Positions 21,870 through 33,659 of a stretch of DNA of 64,000 nucleotides are shown here, one piece after another (within the stretch, counting starts at the first letter, position 1; every line of letters begins with the position of its first letter). Location of the stretch: contig BSBK01000522.1 in the NCBI GenBank assembly GCA_027943335.1, positions 613,501 through 677,500 of the forward strand, given 5' to 3'. The notes under the pieces are model-generated. The model ran no database searches, was not told the DNA's origin, and was given only the letters and a program-made list of their open reading frames with translations. The stretch comes from Chamaecyparis obtusa. Lineage: Eukaryota; Streptophyta; Pinopsida; Cupressales; Cupressaceae. A program made the position numbers and the translations under genes.

Positions 21870-24800
21870 TTCTATGCACATAGAGATGGAAACTTTATGC
21901 ATTGACAATGGCCATCTGTTGGGTGACAATTTTGTTCCTATACAATTAAAAGATCTATGATGGCATGTTTGAGTTCTACTTGGACTCCACGTCTGTAGCT
22001 TTATTAAGTAGTTGTTTAATTTTTATAATAAGTCATATATTATTAAAGAATGAAATGTGGGCAATAGAGATTCAACAAAATTTATGATCATTGCTTCTAA
22101 GATTTCCTATAAAATCCAAGAAAGTCTTAACAGTTTTGGTTCAAATGTTCTCAAATATTTTTTTAGATTACAATAATTAATATATACTATTGCTATTATA
22201 ATGTCTAGTACTATTAATGCAAGGGTACAATTATCTTCAATTGATTAAAGTTTTGAATTGATTCAAGGTTATGAATCCTTATGCAAGGCTGCTTGAGGTG
22301 AAGTATTCCTCTAGTTAGATTAGATTAATTAGTAGTTTCATTTATTACATTTCTTCATAGTGGTAATATGTTTAATTGATTATTAGTTACTTTAGATGAT
22401 AGTTTTACTAATGTAATAATAAGAAGTTAAACTAGTTTAGGATAGATTCAGTTAGTCTCAATATAAAAAGAATTTTATTATAAGTTAATTTATTATTATT
22501 TCACTGGTTTATTCAATTGCAACCATCCTTGTGTGGTCACACTCACAACCACTACCATGTGACTAGAACCAATGTTAGATTTTGTTTATCATTGTTGTTT
22601 CCTTTATAAATTATTACTATTTTATGTATTAAAGTAGAATCTAGAGATAATCTACTACACATACAATGGTAGTGCCATCTAAGTATATACATCCCTAGTC
22701 AATAATTAAATGAGTTTCCCCTAAGATAAAAGGTTACTTAACTGAGGAATAGTTTCCTTGTTAAGAGCATGCATAGATTTTTATACACCAACTAATTATC
22801 CATAATGGAAGCCAATCATTGTTGTGAATGGTGTTAAGGCTTATGATTTATCTAGCATAGATTTGATTTCTTATTATTTTCTTTCATAGTATAATTGTTA
22901 TATTTTCCAATTCTACAATTTAGTTAGTATAATCTTTGTTTAAAACAATCTACGAACAAGTCGATGAAGATAATTATAAGCTCAAGATACACATGGAATG
23001 CAATGGGAGAGAGATGCATTAGCAATATGTCTTCCCTATTCTAAGTGAAAAGATATACTAGAAACACATATTAACTTTATGGACCCATTAAGTAAGATAA
23101 GAGAACAAGAGGAAGAGACACAATGATAGGAGAAGGAGACCCTTTTAGGGAACCTTGACAATATGAACCTTCACATATATCTAAGCATACAAAAGAAATA
23201 ATCAAAATGTTTAACAAGGAGGTAGAGAATCCATGAGACCCTATCACCTTTCAATTCCCTATATCAAATGAGGAAGAGATACCACACTCAAGAATATACC
23301 CCCATATACTTTACATAATATCTACTTAGTTATAAAATATCTTAATAATTTTCTATTTGAATTTGATGTTCTTTGCTAGAGATATCATTATACTATTGAT
23401 GCCCATATACTTAACATTGATTCATGGAGCCCGTGTTTGAACTGTGGCATCATTTTTTCACTGTTGATCTTATGGCCCTCATGCTTTCTTGATGATCCTC
23501 AGTGTTCACTGATGGCATCATACCCTTGGTCGGTTCTCTATTTGTTATATTTTTGCTATTAGATCATACATTAATACACTTACTATTTTGAATTTGAGCT
23601 CGGGCATCATGCAATGTTATTGTTGTCATTGCATGCTTGCTGTTGTTGTGCACCATATATTGTTTTATACACTGTTTATTTCATTGAGACTGTGAGATTG
23701 GCATTTGTAATGTATTTTTTGTTATTGGATCAATGTCACCATGTTTTTGAGGCTTTAGATGCATTGAATCACCACTACCATTATATTTTGATAGCATGCT
23801 AGCTTGAAGATCTTGTGAGGTTTGAGATGTGAACCATTGTATCACTATCATCTAGACTTAATGATCTTGCATACTATTTTATCAAGATGTCCTTTTAGTG
23901 ATCTTGTATAAACAACATACCATGTTGACTCATAGCCCATGAGCTTTTTCTTGATAACACATTTGACATCATACTTTTTGCTCCATTTTGGTATTGATTT
24001 ACTCACTGCATGCACATGTTTCCTGAGTGCACATGTTATGTAGCATAGTTCCTTTTAGAAGTGTATGGATTGAATATTCACATACACAATTGTAGATGAG
24101 GATCAGTAATAGGGTGTTAGGAATTGCTTAGATCCTTTGGATCTAACCCCATCTTTTCCTTCCTTGTAGGTTCTGGATCATACAGGAGCATACTGGATTC
24201 AACCCCAGGTCAACAATTCATTACTTCAGGCAATGTCTGGTACCTTCATTATTTATGTGCATTTGCTTATGTATGTTTTCATTCATTCATATTCTTCTAA
24301 AAGTTGGCTATGCTCACAGCCTGTGTGAGCCCAAATGATCTTATCTTTCACTTACTTTCTTTGTACAGTACATTCAAGATATTTGGTATATATATACATG
24401 TAATCTTTATATGCGGAAATTTATTTTCCCTTACATGTATCTTTTCTCATGAAATGAACACAAATTTAAATAAGATCATATAATAATGCAAACTAGGGTA
24501 TTGTAGTCTCTCATCTAGTAATTAGGTTACCAATTTAAAATGAATATGAAAATTATGGTAACAATATTACCATGAATCCCTACTAGACTAATTGTTAGAT
24601 GTGAATAAAGAGGTATTACACTCTCCCATCCCTATTATTTTTGTATATGTGTGACTTGTCCAATCACATACCCATGCCTTAACTCCAACATGGCTTGATT
24701 CAAATACTTTTTCTTTAGTACTTGTCTTGAATTTTTTTTCAGAATCTTTAAACACATGGTGTTTGTCTTTTCCAAATGACATAGGGAAAGGTTTGTGATG

Positions 24801-26663
24801 CAATCAAATGACAAGGGAACAACTTGGTGCAAGGGAAATCTTGTTCCTATGAGATACATTTTTTGGGTTTGTATTGTTTTGAGTTATGTTATATAAATAA
24901 GGTCAGTTTTGATCATTAGTGACCATATATGACCATTCTTGATGTTTTTGGGTCATTTGATGAAAAGATGTGAAAGTTTCTTAAAAGTTACCATGTTGTC
25001 ATGACAACATTTTCATTTGTAATGAATTTTTTTTTAAAAATGGTTGCAAGTTGGTTTTGGTCATTTTGGAGGTTGAGGAATGATTATACATCTATAAATT
25101 TCCCTATGTAGAAGACTTTAATTGACAAAAAATTGGAAGAAATCACCTTATAGAAGACAAAAAAAGGTTGATCCATTTTATGTGTGGTGGTAGAGGGATT
25201 TGTAGAGTCTTTAAGAGTCCAAATTAATTTATTGGAAGCCATTTTAGTAAGGGCCATTAATTATTTTTTTAGCTATCCTAAAAGGAAAAATTATAATAGT
25301 CATAAATCGCAAAGATTTTGTATTGAAAGATGATGTCTTGATGGGATGTTTGGGTGATAAATCCTTAGTAGACAAGTCATAGTTTCTAGGAATATTCCTC
25401 ATGTCATATTCCTCATGTCCTTAGTAACTTAATTTTCCACAAGCACCTCACCAAGCTTATCTCTTCTGAGCTTGGCCTTTTGGTAACAGTGGTTCTCTTC
25501 CATTTGGAACCTTTGAGCTTCGTCTGCTCGTCTAGACTTCCACGGCCTATTCACTCTCAAGAGCTTCACTTTCTCTCTTCTCTAGACAACTCTACCCACC
25601 TTTGCAACTTGTGGAGTTGTCTCAAGTTTCAACAACTTCTACCCATCCTCAACTAGAAGTTGTCCTCTCAATGATGAAACCTCTAGTGTAAGGGTCACCA
25701 TAATTTTCTTTATGTTTTTGTTGTTACCTACATTCCACAAATGCTTTGCTCATTGGTTAACTGCAAATAATAAATACCTGGTTACCTATTAAATCTCAGT
25801 AGATTTTCCTCCTCACGAACTTTTGAGCTCTCATCTTTGCACTGTTGCAAGACTTGATCTGCTACCAATCTTATTCAGTTTCCATCAAGGTGTCACCAAC
25901 AATACTTATGTAGTGACTGGACCTTGGATGTTAGGTGCCACTGACCATGACTCCAAATATAATTGAAATGTTTTTTATTGCAATTTTTAAATTCATAAAA
26001 TGAATAAAATTTAAAGATAACAAATTAAGATAATCTTTGTCTTCACTTTAAAAAAAACATAAAGCTCATAAAGCATGGTTCTCAAATCAAACTCACAACA
26101 CACATAAGTTCCTAAATAAAAAAATTAACCACAAAGTAACCCAAATCAATTCTCATGAATTTCAACCTCCTCTTCAATTATCTATGTTTGAAGGTCCTTG
26201 TCATTGATAGTGAAACCAATAGACATAGAATCAATATTCAAAAATATGTGTTGTCATATTTATCTCATCGATCTACCAATTTCCAGTAATAACTGAAGAT
26301 AACTCATTACCAATTATATACAAAATTTAGCCTCTAAATATGAAAAAAAACTCACCAATCCTTCCATTTGTGTGTATGAGAAAAGTCTTCAGTAGAATAC
26401 ACTGTCACTCTCTTATTATTAGAATATACTTTATGTCCTAACTTGACAACTAGATCTCTCTCCTTTCCAGATTCATCAACGCCTTTCCTTATAAAAGGTT
26501 CACTCAATCCCTTAACTAACAATCACCATTGTATCAATGAATGACCCACAAGTTCTTCTTAGACTCTTTACACACCATTACAAGACTCTAGTGGACTCAT
26601 TACACATCCATTATGTTCCCAAGATCCACTAACCCACACAAACATAACCTTGACTTGACTATC
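21870..26663. other. Intergenic, mostly featureless
   Basis: About 4.8 kb without a supported gene. At 23080-23290 one frame reads gag-like hydrophilic protein (for example ISKHTKEIIKMFNKEVENP) and may be an old retroelement scrap. At about 24120 a CTTAGATCC-TTTGGATCTAAC stretch resembles the palindrome in the LTRs of the element at 45671-62106. Minus-strand frames at 24588-24859 and plus-strand CT-rich sequence at 25430-25680 are unrecognised. Confidence 0.45.
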
Positions 26664-29252
26664 TGTTGGTTCCCAAAACCGTAGATTGGAATCCTACGAG
26701 TCTTGCCAACTCAATGTTGGGATATCTAACCGGATATGACCAACTTGACAGAACTGAACGGTGTAAATCTGAGTTCCCTGCACTTCTAGCTCTGCAAGGC
26801 CAAGGCATGTGCACCTGATTCTAAACAAAACACTCAAGCCCAGGATGCTTATAGCAGAATGGTTAAAATATTAATGCAACGAAAGAATCCTAAATGACAA
26901 GATGATAGGATACTTTCAATTTTGTAGAATGATATTGAAATCGCTAAAATGACACCAATTCGTACGACTTCAAAGATAACTATATAAAATAATACTTCAA
27001 ACTTGTGAATTTTGTATTGCAAACAAGGATAAATGATTATATGAATAATTTAGAGTAAAAAAGTAATTGTAACTTCAAAGATAAATAAATGTAATATTTC
27101 TTCAAAGGTAGGATATGAAATAATTGCCAGCATATAAATTATGAATTAAGAGTAATATAAAGACCAGTGCCTAATTAAAAGGGCAAGCAGAGTCAATATT
27201 ATAAGCTTATTACGTACAACTGTATAAAATTTATGGAGTTAAAACTATAAAAAGATTAATAATCTAGATGCGATGGATCAATTATACGAATGCAATTTTA
27301 AACTAATCTAGGATGCACTTTAACTCTTGTGATGTGGAGACAAACTAGACATAAATATGGAAATAATTAAATATTTCACAATTATCTATGTTTATAAAGT
27401 TTAAAATGCAATAATGACCCAGTCCACTTATCCAAATATTAAAATATTTATAGAAATTAAAAATATTTATAAAGGACACAACTTAATAATAATTGAAAAC
27501 TCTAATGCACATAAATAAAATAGATATGCTTACAGATTATGCCGAAAATAAAATTGCACTAGAGACACTCCTTACGGATGATCTATCCAATGCAGTTTGA
27601 CTCCAGAATCACATATAAATATGTTTACTCAATAATCTAGAACTCACAGGCTTAGTTAAAAAATTCATTCCTTTGACAATGAAAAAATATAATATATCAA
27701 AGTATAATATTTTTGCCAGTTTTAAACAGGTTGTGTTCGTCATGTCATTTTCCCAGATTTTGGACTTTATATTTATATGAATTCAAAAGGATGTCGGTTG
27801 TTATCCCAAGCACCGCACCTTTTCATAACAAATAACTAATATTTGTTAATTCAAACTTGTCTCAATATGTGATAGCCGAATTTATAATTATAGCACCATT
27901 ATCTTATATGAAACACAGACATGTCTGTCAATAAGATAATTGACATATAAAATATCCAAACTATTTATAAACTCCTGCAATTTGAACATGTTTTCACAAC
28001 CCCATTCTCGTTATACTTCTTCCACTCAGGCTCAAGATTGTTTCCTGTGTCTTCTTTTATTGCCGCATCTTCATTTCCATGCTGGTCACCATCTTCTATA
28101 TGTATCTTCAGACCTGCAAAAAGAAATACGAAGAATTATAAATTTACTTCAAATAAAACTTTAATTGATACATGGTTTACATTTTGATCTCTACCATTGG
28201 AATTAAATAAGGAGTGTCCTCCCTGAATTTCTTGCAAGAACATCAAGACCTCATACATATACGATAATCATAAAGAAATTGTTGTTCAAAATTATCGTAT
28301 TCTCAATTGCCTTCTTTAACTCATTTTGTTATGTATGATTAATATAATCACAAATAGATTATTGTTTTCTGTGATAGGAGGCTTATGATAACTGTGTACC
28401 GCGACTTACATATTCCATTCGTATCATATCTATGAGTGCCCCTGGAGATACAAACCTTTCAATCATGTCTATTGTGTCTGAATGACTGCATTTGTTCTAT
28501 TTTATTTTCCACATGGAAAAACATCCACTGGAATCTATATGCGAACTCTAAAGCTCCAATCACGGGTGATATCTAACAGAATTTAAAAAGGAAGTGAATG
28601 GCTACCACAAACATCTTCTACACCGACCCATGACAAAGAACTACAACCTGTGAGTTGATCACTTTACAAACATGTCTTTCCAGATTATAAGAAAACTTTG
28701 CAAAGAAAATAGATTATTCTCTTATGCTTCATTCCATATTATATTCATTTGAAAGATGCTAAAAACCACATGCTAAATGTAGAATATGGTTTTAATGAAA
28801 ATCTGATACATAGATACTCTTTTTTTAACCATCCTTATAAAACACGTGGTTCCAGTATGCCATGCATGTGAATATAAATCTCTAAATCTATCTTTCTGCA
28901 AGCTTCCATATGATTGTGCCACATTGGATAATATTAGTTCATATAACTAGAGATATTTACACATCCTCTTATGTAGACACAATAATACCCAATATAATAT
29001 GCTTCCACTAGTATAAAATATTGTATAACAGTAAAATAAAATAAAGAAGACGCACTAATCAATCATTATAGCATAAAATAAATAAACCATAAAATATGAA
29101 TATCATTTCTAGTAAGAAAAACTATTAGATGCAAAAATCTAGTTCTTAAGGAAAAATGATTGATAATTACAAAATAAAACCAAAAGTAGAAAAGGGATTA
29201 ATTAAATGGTAATTAAATGGATGCCCTGATTTTATAAATCAAGGCTCCATTA
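26664..29252 (-). repeat. 3' LTR of Tat-like element (left)
   Basis: 2,589 bp, partner of 36232-38852 along its full length with scattered changes. The inner end reads CCATTA instead of CCATCA. The only open frame of note (27940-28164) has no recognisable product. Confidence 0.9.
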
Positions 29253-29429
29253 GTGGCTCTTATTGGGGACACATGTTCCTTGTGAACATGATGAGTATCC
29301 CAGCTATCTCTGGATGAAGAAGACCTACAAAAAGATAAGACAAAACCATAATTAATCCATGAAATCATATCTAAAAAGGTTTTAAAAATATGTAACAGAA
29401 AATCAAAAAGGTAAAGAAAACCCCTTCAA
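29253..29429 (-). other. Short untranslated stretch before 3' LTR
   Basis: Holds the end of pol and the region where a polypurine tract is expected. On the minus strand the bases before the LTR are AATAAGAGCCACTA, only weakly purine-rich. Confidence 0.35.
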
Positions 29430-30520
29430 TATCTTTATGAGAAGAATGGCTTCAAGTATTGCCCATGAATTGGGAAATCCTACACTCGTCCATTAGTATC
29501 CTGTAAAAAATAAGAATGCTCTCCTGCCTTTCTCGAAACAATGAACGGCCCTAACCACAAGGCCTCAAATTTACCATTCTTACCTTTATCTTGATCTTTT
29601 GCATTCCATTTTAAAACCCAATCATCTACTTTGAAAGATCTGTTTAGAGATTTTTTATCGTGTAGAGATTTAACTTGTTATTTCTTGGTGATGTTCTATT
29701 CTTGAGTGCATCTTCTGATTTCATCAAGCTCAACTAATGCATTCAACCTTTCTTCCATGAAGTCAATATCTTCTAACTATTTTTCAGTGATGAACTTATA
29801 AACTGGGAGCAAGTTATTGAGGGGAAGTCTTGCTTCCTTGCCATAAACTAAGTTGAAAGGTGAAAAACTAGTTGACTTCTTCATTGTGATCTTGTCAGCC
29901 CATAAGGCTAAATTTAACTTGGAGTCCCAAGCACGCCTATTATTATCCAATATCCTTCTAATAATTTTCAAAATATTCTTATTGCTGGATTCCTCTTGTC
30001 TATTTCCCTGAGGGTGATAAGGAGATGAATATGATACAGTTATGCCATATTTCCCATAGAAATTAGAAAACTCTTTTGATCTGAAACACATACCGTTATC
30101 TGCAATAATATTTTTAGGGACTCCAAACCTAGTTATAATATTTTCCATCAAGAACCTAGTCACAACCTTGCTTGTGGATTTCCTAGTAGGTATAGCTTCC
30201 ACCCATTCCGTGAAGTTATCGGTAGCCACTAAGATACAACTATGTCCACCACTTGACTTATCATTAATCTCTCAAATAAAATCAATTCCCCACACTTGGA
30301 AAGGTTCTTCTATTTGCAAAGTCTTGAGGGGAAGGGCACCATCATATTTTAGCTTCTCGAAAAACTTCTGACAAGATTCACATTTTCTCACATAAGCATG
30401 ACAATCCTTAAAAATTTATGGCCAATAATACCCTGCACGTAATATTTTATGTGTTGTAGTTTTTGCTGAAAAGTGACCACCATAAGATCCTTCATGCATT
30501 TCCTTAAGAACAATTTATGC
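29430..30520 (-). pseudogene. Integrase of Tat-like element
   Basis: Zinc domain YGGHFSAKTTTHKILRAGYY then VRKCESCQK. Catalytic core in a 150-codon open stretch (29777-30229): FQVWGIDFI (D) lies just upstream, then ATDNFTEWVEAIPTRKST, RFGVPKNIIADNGMCF (second D) and PYHPQGNRQEESSNK (E, where the usual motif is NG-x-VE). The C-terminal tail includes WDSKLNLALWADKIT, LVYGKEARLPL and WVLKWNAKDQDKG. Stops at about 30280 and in the C-terminal part break the frame. It would insert the cDNA into the genome. Confidence 0.88.
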
Positions 30521-30789
30521 TTAATACATGTCTAAACAGAAAAGAAAAACCCCATCTCTATTCTTCCAATATAGATCACCCTGAACTAAGACATATTTTG
30601 CAACTTGAAGTTTGATAGTTCTCTTTTGGTTATCATTCAAACTGTCATTATATTTCATATGCTTTAAAAAATAAACTATATCACTGTACCAAGGACACAT
30701 TTCAATACTAACTTGGGGGTGCTCAAGATCAACCTGATTTACCTGTGCTGCTTCCAGATTTGATTCATCGATGAGTTTGGCTAAGCCAT

Positions 30790-32379
30790 GTCCTCTTACT
30801 AACTTTGTGATGTAAACATAAATGTCAAACTCCTATATTTGGTTTATCCATCTGCATCTCCTCCCAATAGTCTCTGACTATTTGAAAATGTCTTTAACTG
30901 TAGCATTCAGTACATATGCTATCACTTCTGCCCCAACTAGATATGGCCTGAATGATTTTACTACCTTGACAAGATCATAAGCTTGCTTCTCATTAATATC
31001 ATAGTTGAGCTCGGCTACTTACAAAAACTTGCTAAAAAATGCAATCGGTTGTTCATGGCCCTCTTCATTCTTCTGAAGCATAACAACTACTATAGTATGA
31101 TAAGATGCAAAGGAGAAAATCTAAAAAGGTTTCTTGAAATCAGTGGATTTAAGCACTGGAGCCTCTTTGATGGCTTTCATTATTGTTTCAAATGCATCTG
31201 GGGCTTCATTATTCCATGTCAGCCTAGCTCCCCTTTTTAACATCGTAGCAATTGGTTTAATGGTTTCTACAAAGTTGGAAACAAACCTTCTCACAAAATT
31301 GATATGGCCAAAAAATGACTGAATGGCTTTTACTATCTTGGGTATTTGAATATTATCAATTGCAACCACTCTTTCTAGATCAATTCTAACACCCTCCTTA
31401 GAAACAATATGCCCTAAAATTTTCCATTTTGTAACTCCAAAATGACACTTTCTAGGATTAAGAGATATTCCATATTCAAGGGCTCTTCTAAAAAATTCTC
31501 TAAGTGTCCACAATGGTCTTCTTCCCTTTTAGAGTATTTTGTAAGGTCATATTGATACAAAACTAAAATGAAATCAATCAATCTATCAAAAGAAACATCC
31601 ATTGCTCTCTGAAAAGTAGCCCCGACATTGGTTAAACCGAAAGGCATCCTAGCATAAACGTAGGTACCCCAAGGCATGGTGAATGTTGCCTTATATTGTT
31701 CTGACTCTTTCACTTTGACCTAGTTATATCCCAAGAATCCATCCATCATGGATAGTAACTCATTCCTAGTTACCTTTTGCAACAAAATTTTCATATTAGG
31801 TAAGGCATAATTGTCCTTTCGTGACGACACATTAAGATTTTTGAAATCAATGCATAATCTAATGTTGTTGTTTTTCTTTCTAACAGGGACAAGATTAGAT
31901 ACCCATGTTGAATGCCTAATAGGTTTAATGATCCTAGCATCTCTTAGCTTAATTAACTCTTCCTTCATCTTAGGGGCTAAGGTTGGATTAATAGGCCTTT
32001 GTCTTTGTCTAAAGGGTTTTGCATCAGGCTTCAAAGGTATTTCATGCTGAAACAAATCCTCTCTATAAGCTTTTAATTCATCATAACTCCAAGCAAAGAC
32101 ATGCCTACACTTTCTTAACAAAGAAATTAATTTAGACCTTATTTTAGAAGATAATTTTTTACCAATAAAAACATCCTTAGGAGCACTCTCAGTTCCAAGA
32201 TTAATTTTCTCAATGTCATATTTGATTTTAGTAGATTTAATAGGTTTGAGACTATCTTGCTCATCAAAAATCCTTTCTAATGCTACCAAACCTTTAGGTA
32301 TCTTATTTTTTTTAAGTTGAACAACTTCCTTATCAAACAAAACCTCTTTACCATCTTGGACTTCCACATGACAATTCAA
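30790..32379 (-). pseudogene. Reverse transcriptase and native RNase H of Tat-like element
   Basis: N-terminal RT in a 219-codon frame (31720-32379): RHVFAWSYDELKAYREDLFQ, HEIPLKPDAKPFRQRQRP, NNIRLCIDFKNLN. Then YARMPFGLTNVGATFQRAM (31414-31713). The catalytic box, normally Y-L-D-D, reads LYQYDLTKYSK, so the first aspartate is replaced by Tyr. A frame change follows near 31500, then the thumb (SLNPRKCHFGVTKWKILGHI). The native RNase H (about 30830-31120) keeps EEGHEQPIAFFSKFL and LNYDINEKQAYDLVKVVKSF, but where a T-D-A-S motif is expected it has SFASYHTIVVVM, so it lacks the first catalytic Asp, as known for degenerate native RNase H in Tat elements. Confidence 0.88.
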
Positions 32380-32499
32380 ATCTAAATTTTCATCCTCATA
32401 ACTCTCTTCATAAGATAAGAATCTAAGAAGATCCTTATCATCGTCAAAAATCTACCAATTCTACACATTGTCAAGTATTGATGGTCTATTTTTCATTTC

Positions 32500-32910
32500 A
32501 ACCTGCACAATCTCATCAAGTGGAAATTTATTGTGCCTAATGGCTAAATTAACCATTAAATCAGCAAGAAAATTGCTTGATCTTTCTACCCACTTAATAG
32601 AAAATGCATCATATGACTCAATTAAATCCCAAACATAATTCCTATACGACTTTAACCTTGGACTTCTTGTTGAAAATTTACCTCTAATCTAAGAGACAAT
32701 CAAATCAGAATCTCCTATTATAGAAAGCATCTTAATTCCATATACCTTTACAATATTTAATCCAATAAGTAGTGCTTCATATTCTGAGATATTATTTGTG
32801 CATTCAAAATTAAGTAGAAAGGAATATTTGAAAGTTCTACCAGATGGTGATATCAAAATGACACCAGCCCCATTACCATCTTTTCCGCATGCCCCATCAA
32901 AATACATTTG
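32500..32910 (-). pseudogene. Archaeal-type RNase H (RVT_3-like) upstream of RT
   Basis: An open segment at 32689-32907 continues past a stop to about 32500. All four acidic positions are visible: MYFDGACGKDGNGAGVILIS (D), NNISEYEALLIGLN (E), MLSIIGDSDLIVS (D) and NFLADLMVNLA (D). This is the extra RNase H of Tat-type elements, which removes RNA from the RNA-DNA hybrid and compensates for the degenerate native domain. The unusual point is its place, between protease and RT rather than between native RNase H and integrase. The same order is seen in the second Tat-like element at 54525-55195. Confidence 0.85.
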
Positions 32911-32988
32911 TCATATGTCTTCACAATTTTCTTGCACATGTGCTTTAATAGGATCAATAACTTTTAATGCTAGTTTAGAAATACTTAC

Positions 32989-33600
32989 CTAAAAATTGTC
33001 CATGTCTGATTGACAAAAGTTGATTATAAGATCGGGGTGGCAATCTTCAACCAAGTAAGAAAATATTGGCTCTCTCTCAATTCTTATTTCCTTCCCACTG
33101 ACTGGTATGGTGGCATTGGATAAATCCAATTGAACATGTCCTCTGACTAGATTTGACCACTGTCTAGACAACAACATACCATAATTTGCAAGAATTTTTA
33201 AAATAGTAATGTCAGTTCTATATGAAACTTTAGTATATGCAGGAAATCTAAATTCATCATCTTTTATAATACCAACAAGAGGAATTGATCTATTATCCAT
33301 TGCATAACATTTTCCATAAGGTGTATCGACTTTTAAACCAATTTCTTTCATTACATCAGCAGACATAATATTAACTGTTGCTCCTGAATCAATCATGCAA
33401 TTTCTAATTAACTTATTATTAATCAACAAAGTTAAATAGAAAGGATCAACTTGATTGGGATTTTTATTCCATGTAGTTCCTAAGTACACAATAGGAGGTT
33501 CATTATTATCCTTTACATATTTTTCATCTTTTAATTCCTCTACACTAGATAAAATTTTCACAGTCTCCTTCTTGTAATCAGGGAATTTCATCATTTCCAT
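32989..33600 (-). pseudogene. Protease of Tat-like element
   Basis: 203 open codons. Core: DPFYLTLLINNKLIRNCMID, then SGATVNIMSADVMKEIGL (retropepsin D-S-G-A intact), then PYGKCYAMDNRSIPLVG and ILANYGMLLSRQWSNLVRGH (the usual LLGR-x-W is LLSRQW). Frame is closed upstream by stops separating it from gag. It would cleave the polyprotein. Confidence 0.85.
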
Positions 33601-33659
33601 TAGTGGAACATAAATTTTTACCTAAGATAATGCATGATTCATAAAAGAATGACAATCAG

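Noticed and set aside
23614..23802. Small Cys-rich frame (LHACCCCAPY) as a secreted peptide
   Set aside because: A short frame in AT-rich DNA with no start context, homologue or conserved cysteine spacing.
26664..29252. Reading the paired 2.6-kb repeats as duplicated genes or as a CRISPR-like array
   Set aside because: They have TG/CA ends, a primer site and a pol between them, so they are LTRs. No short, regularly spaced repeats with unique spacers exist in the window.
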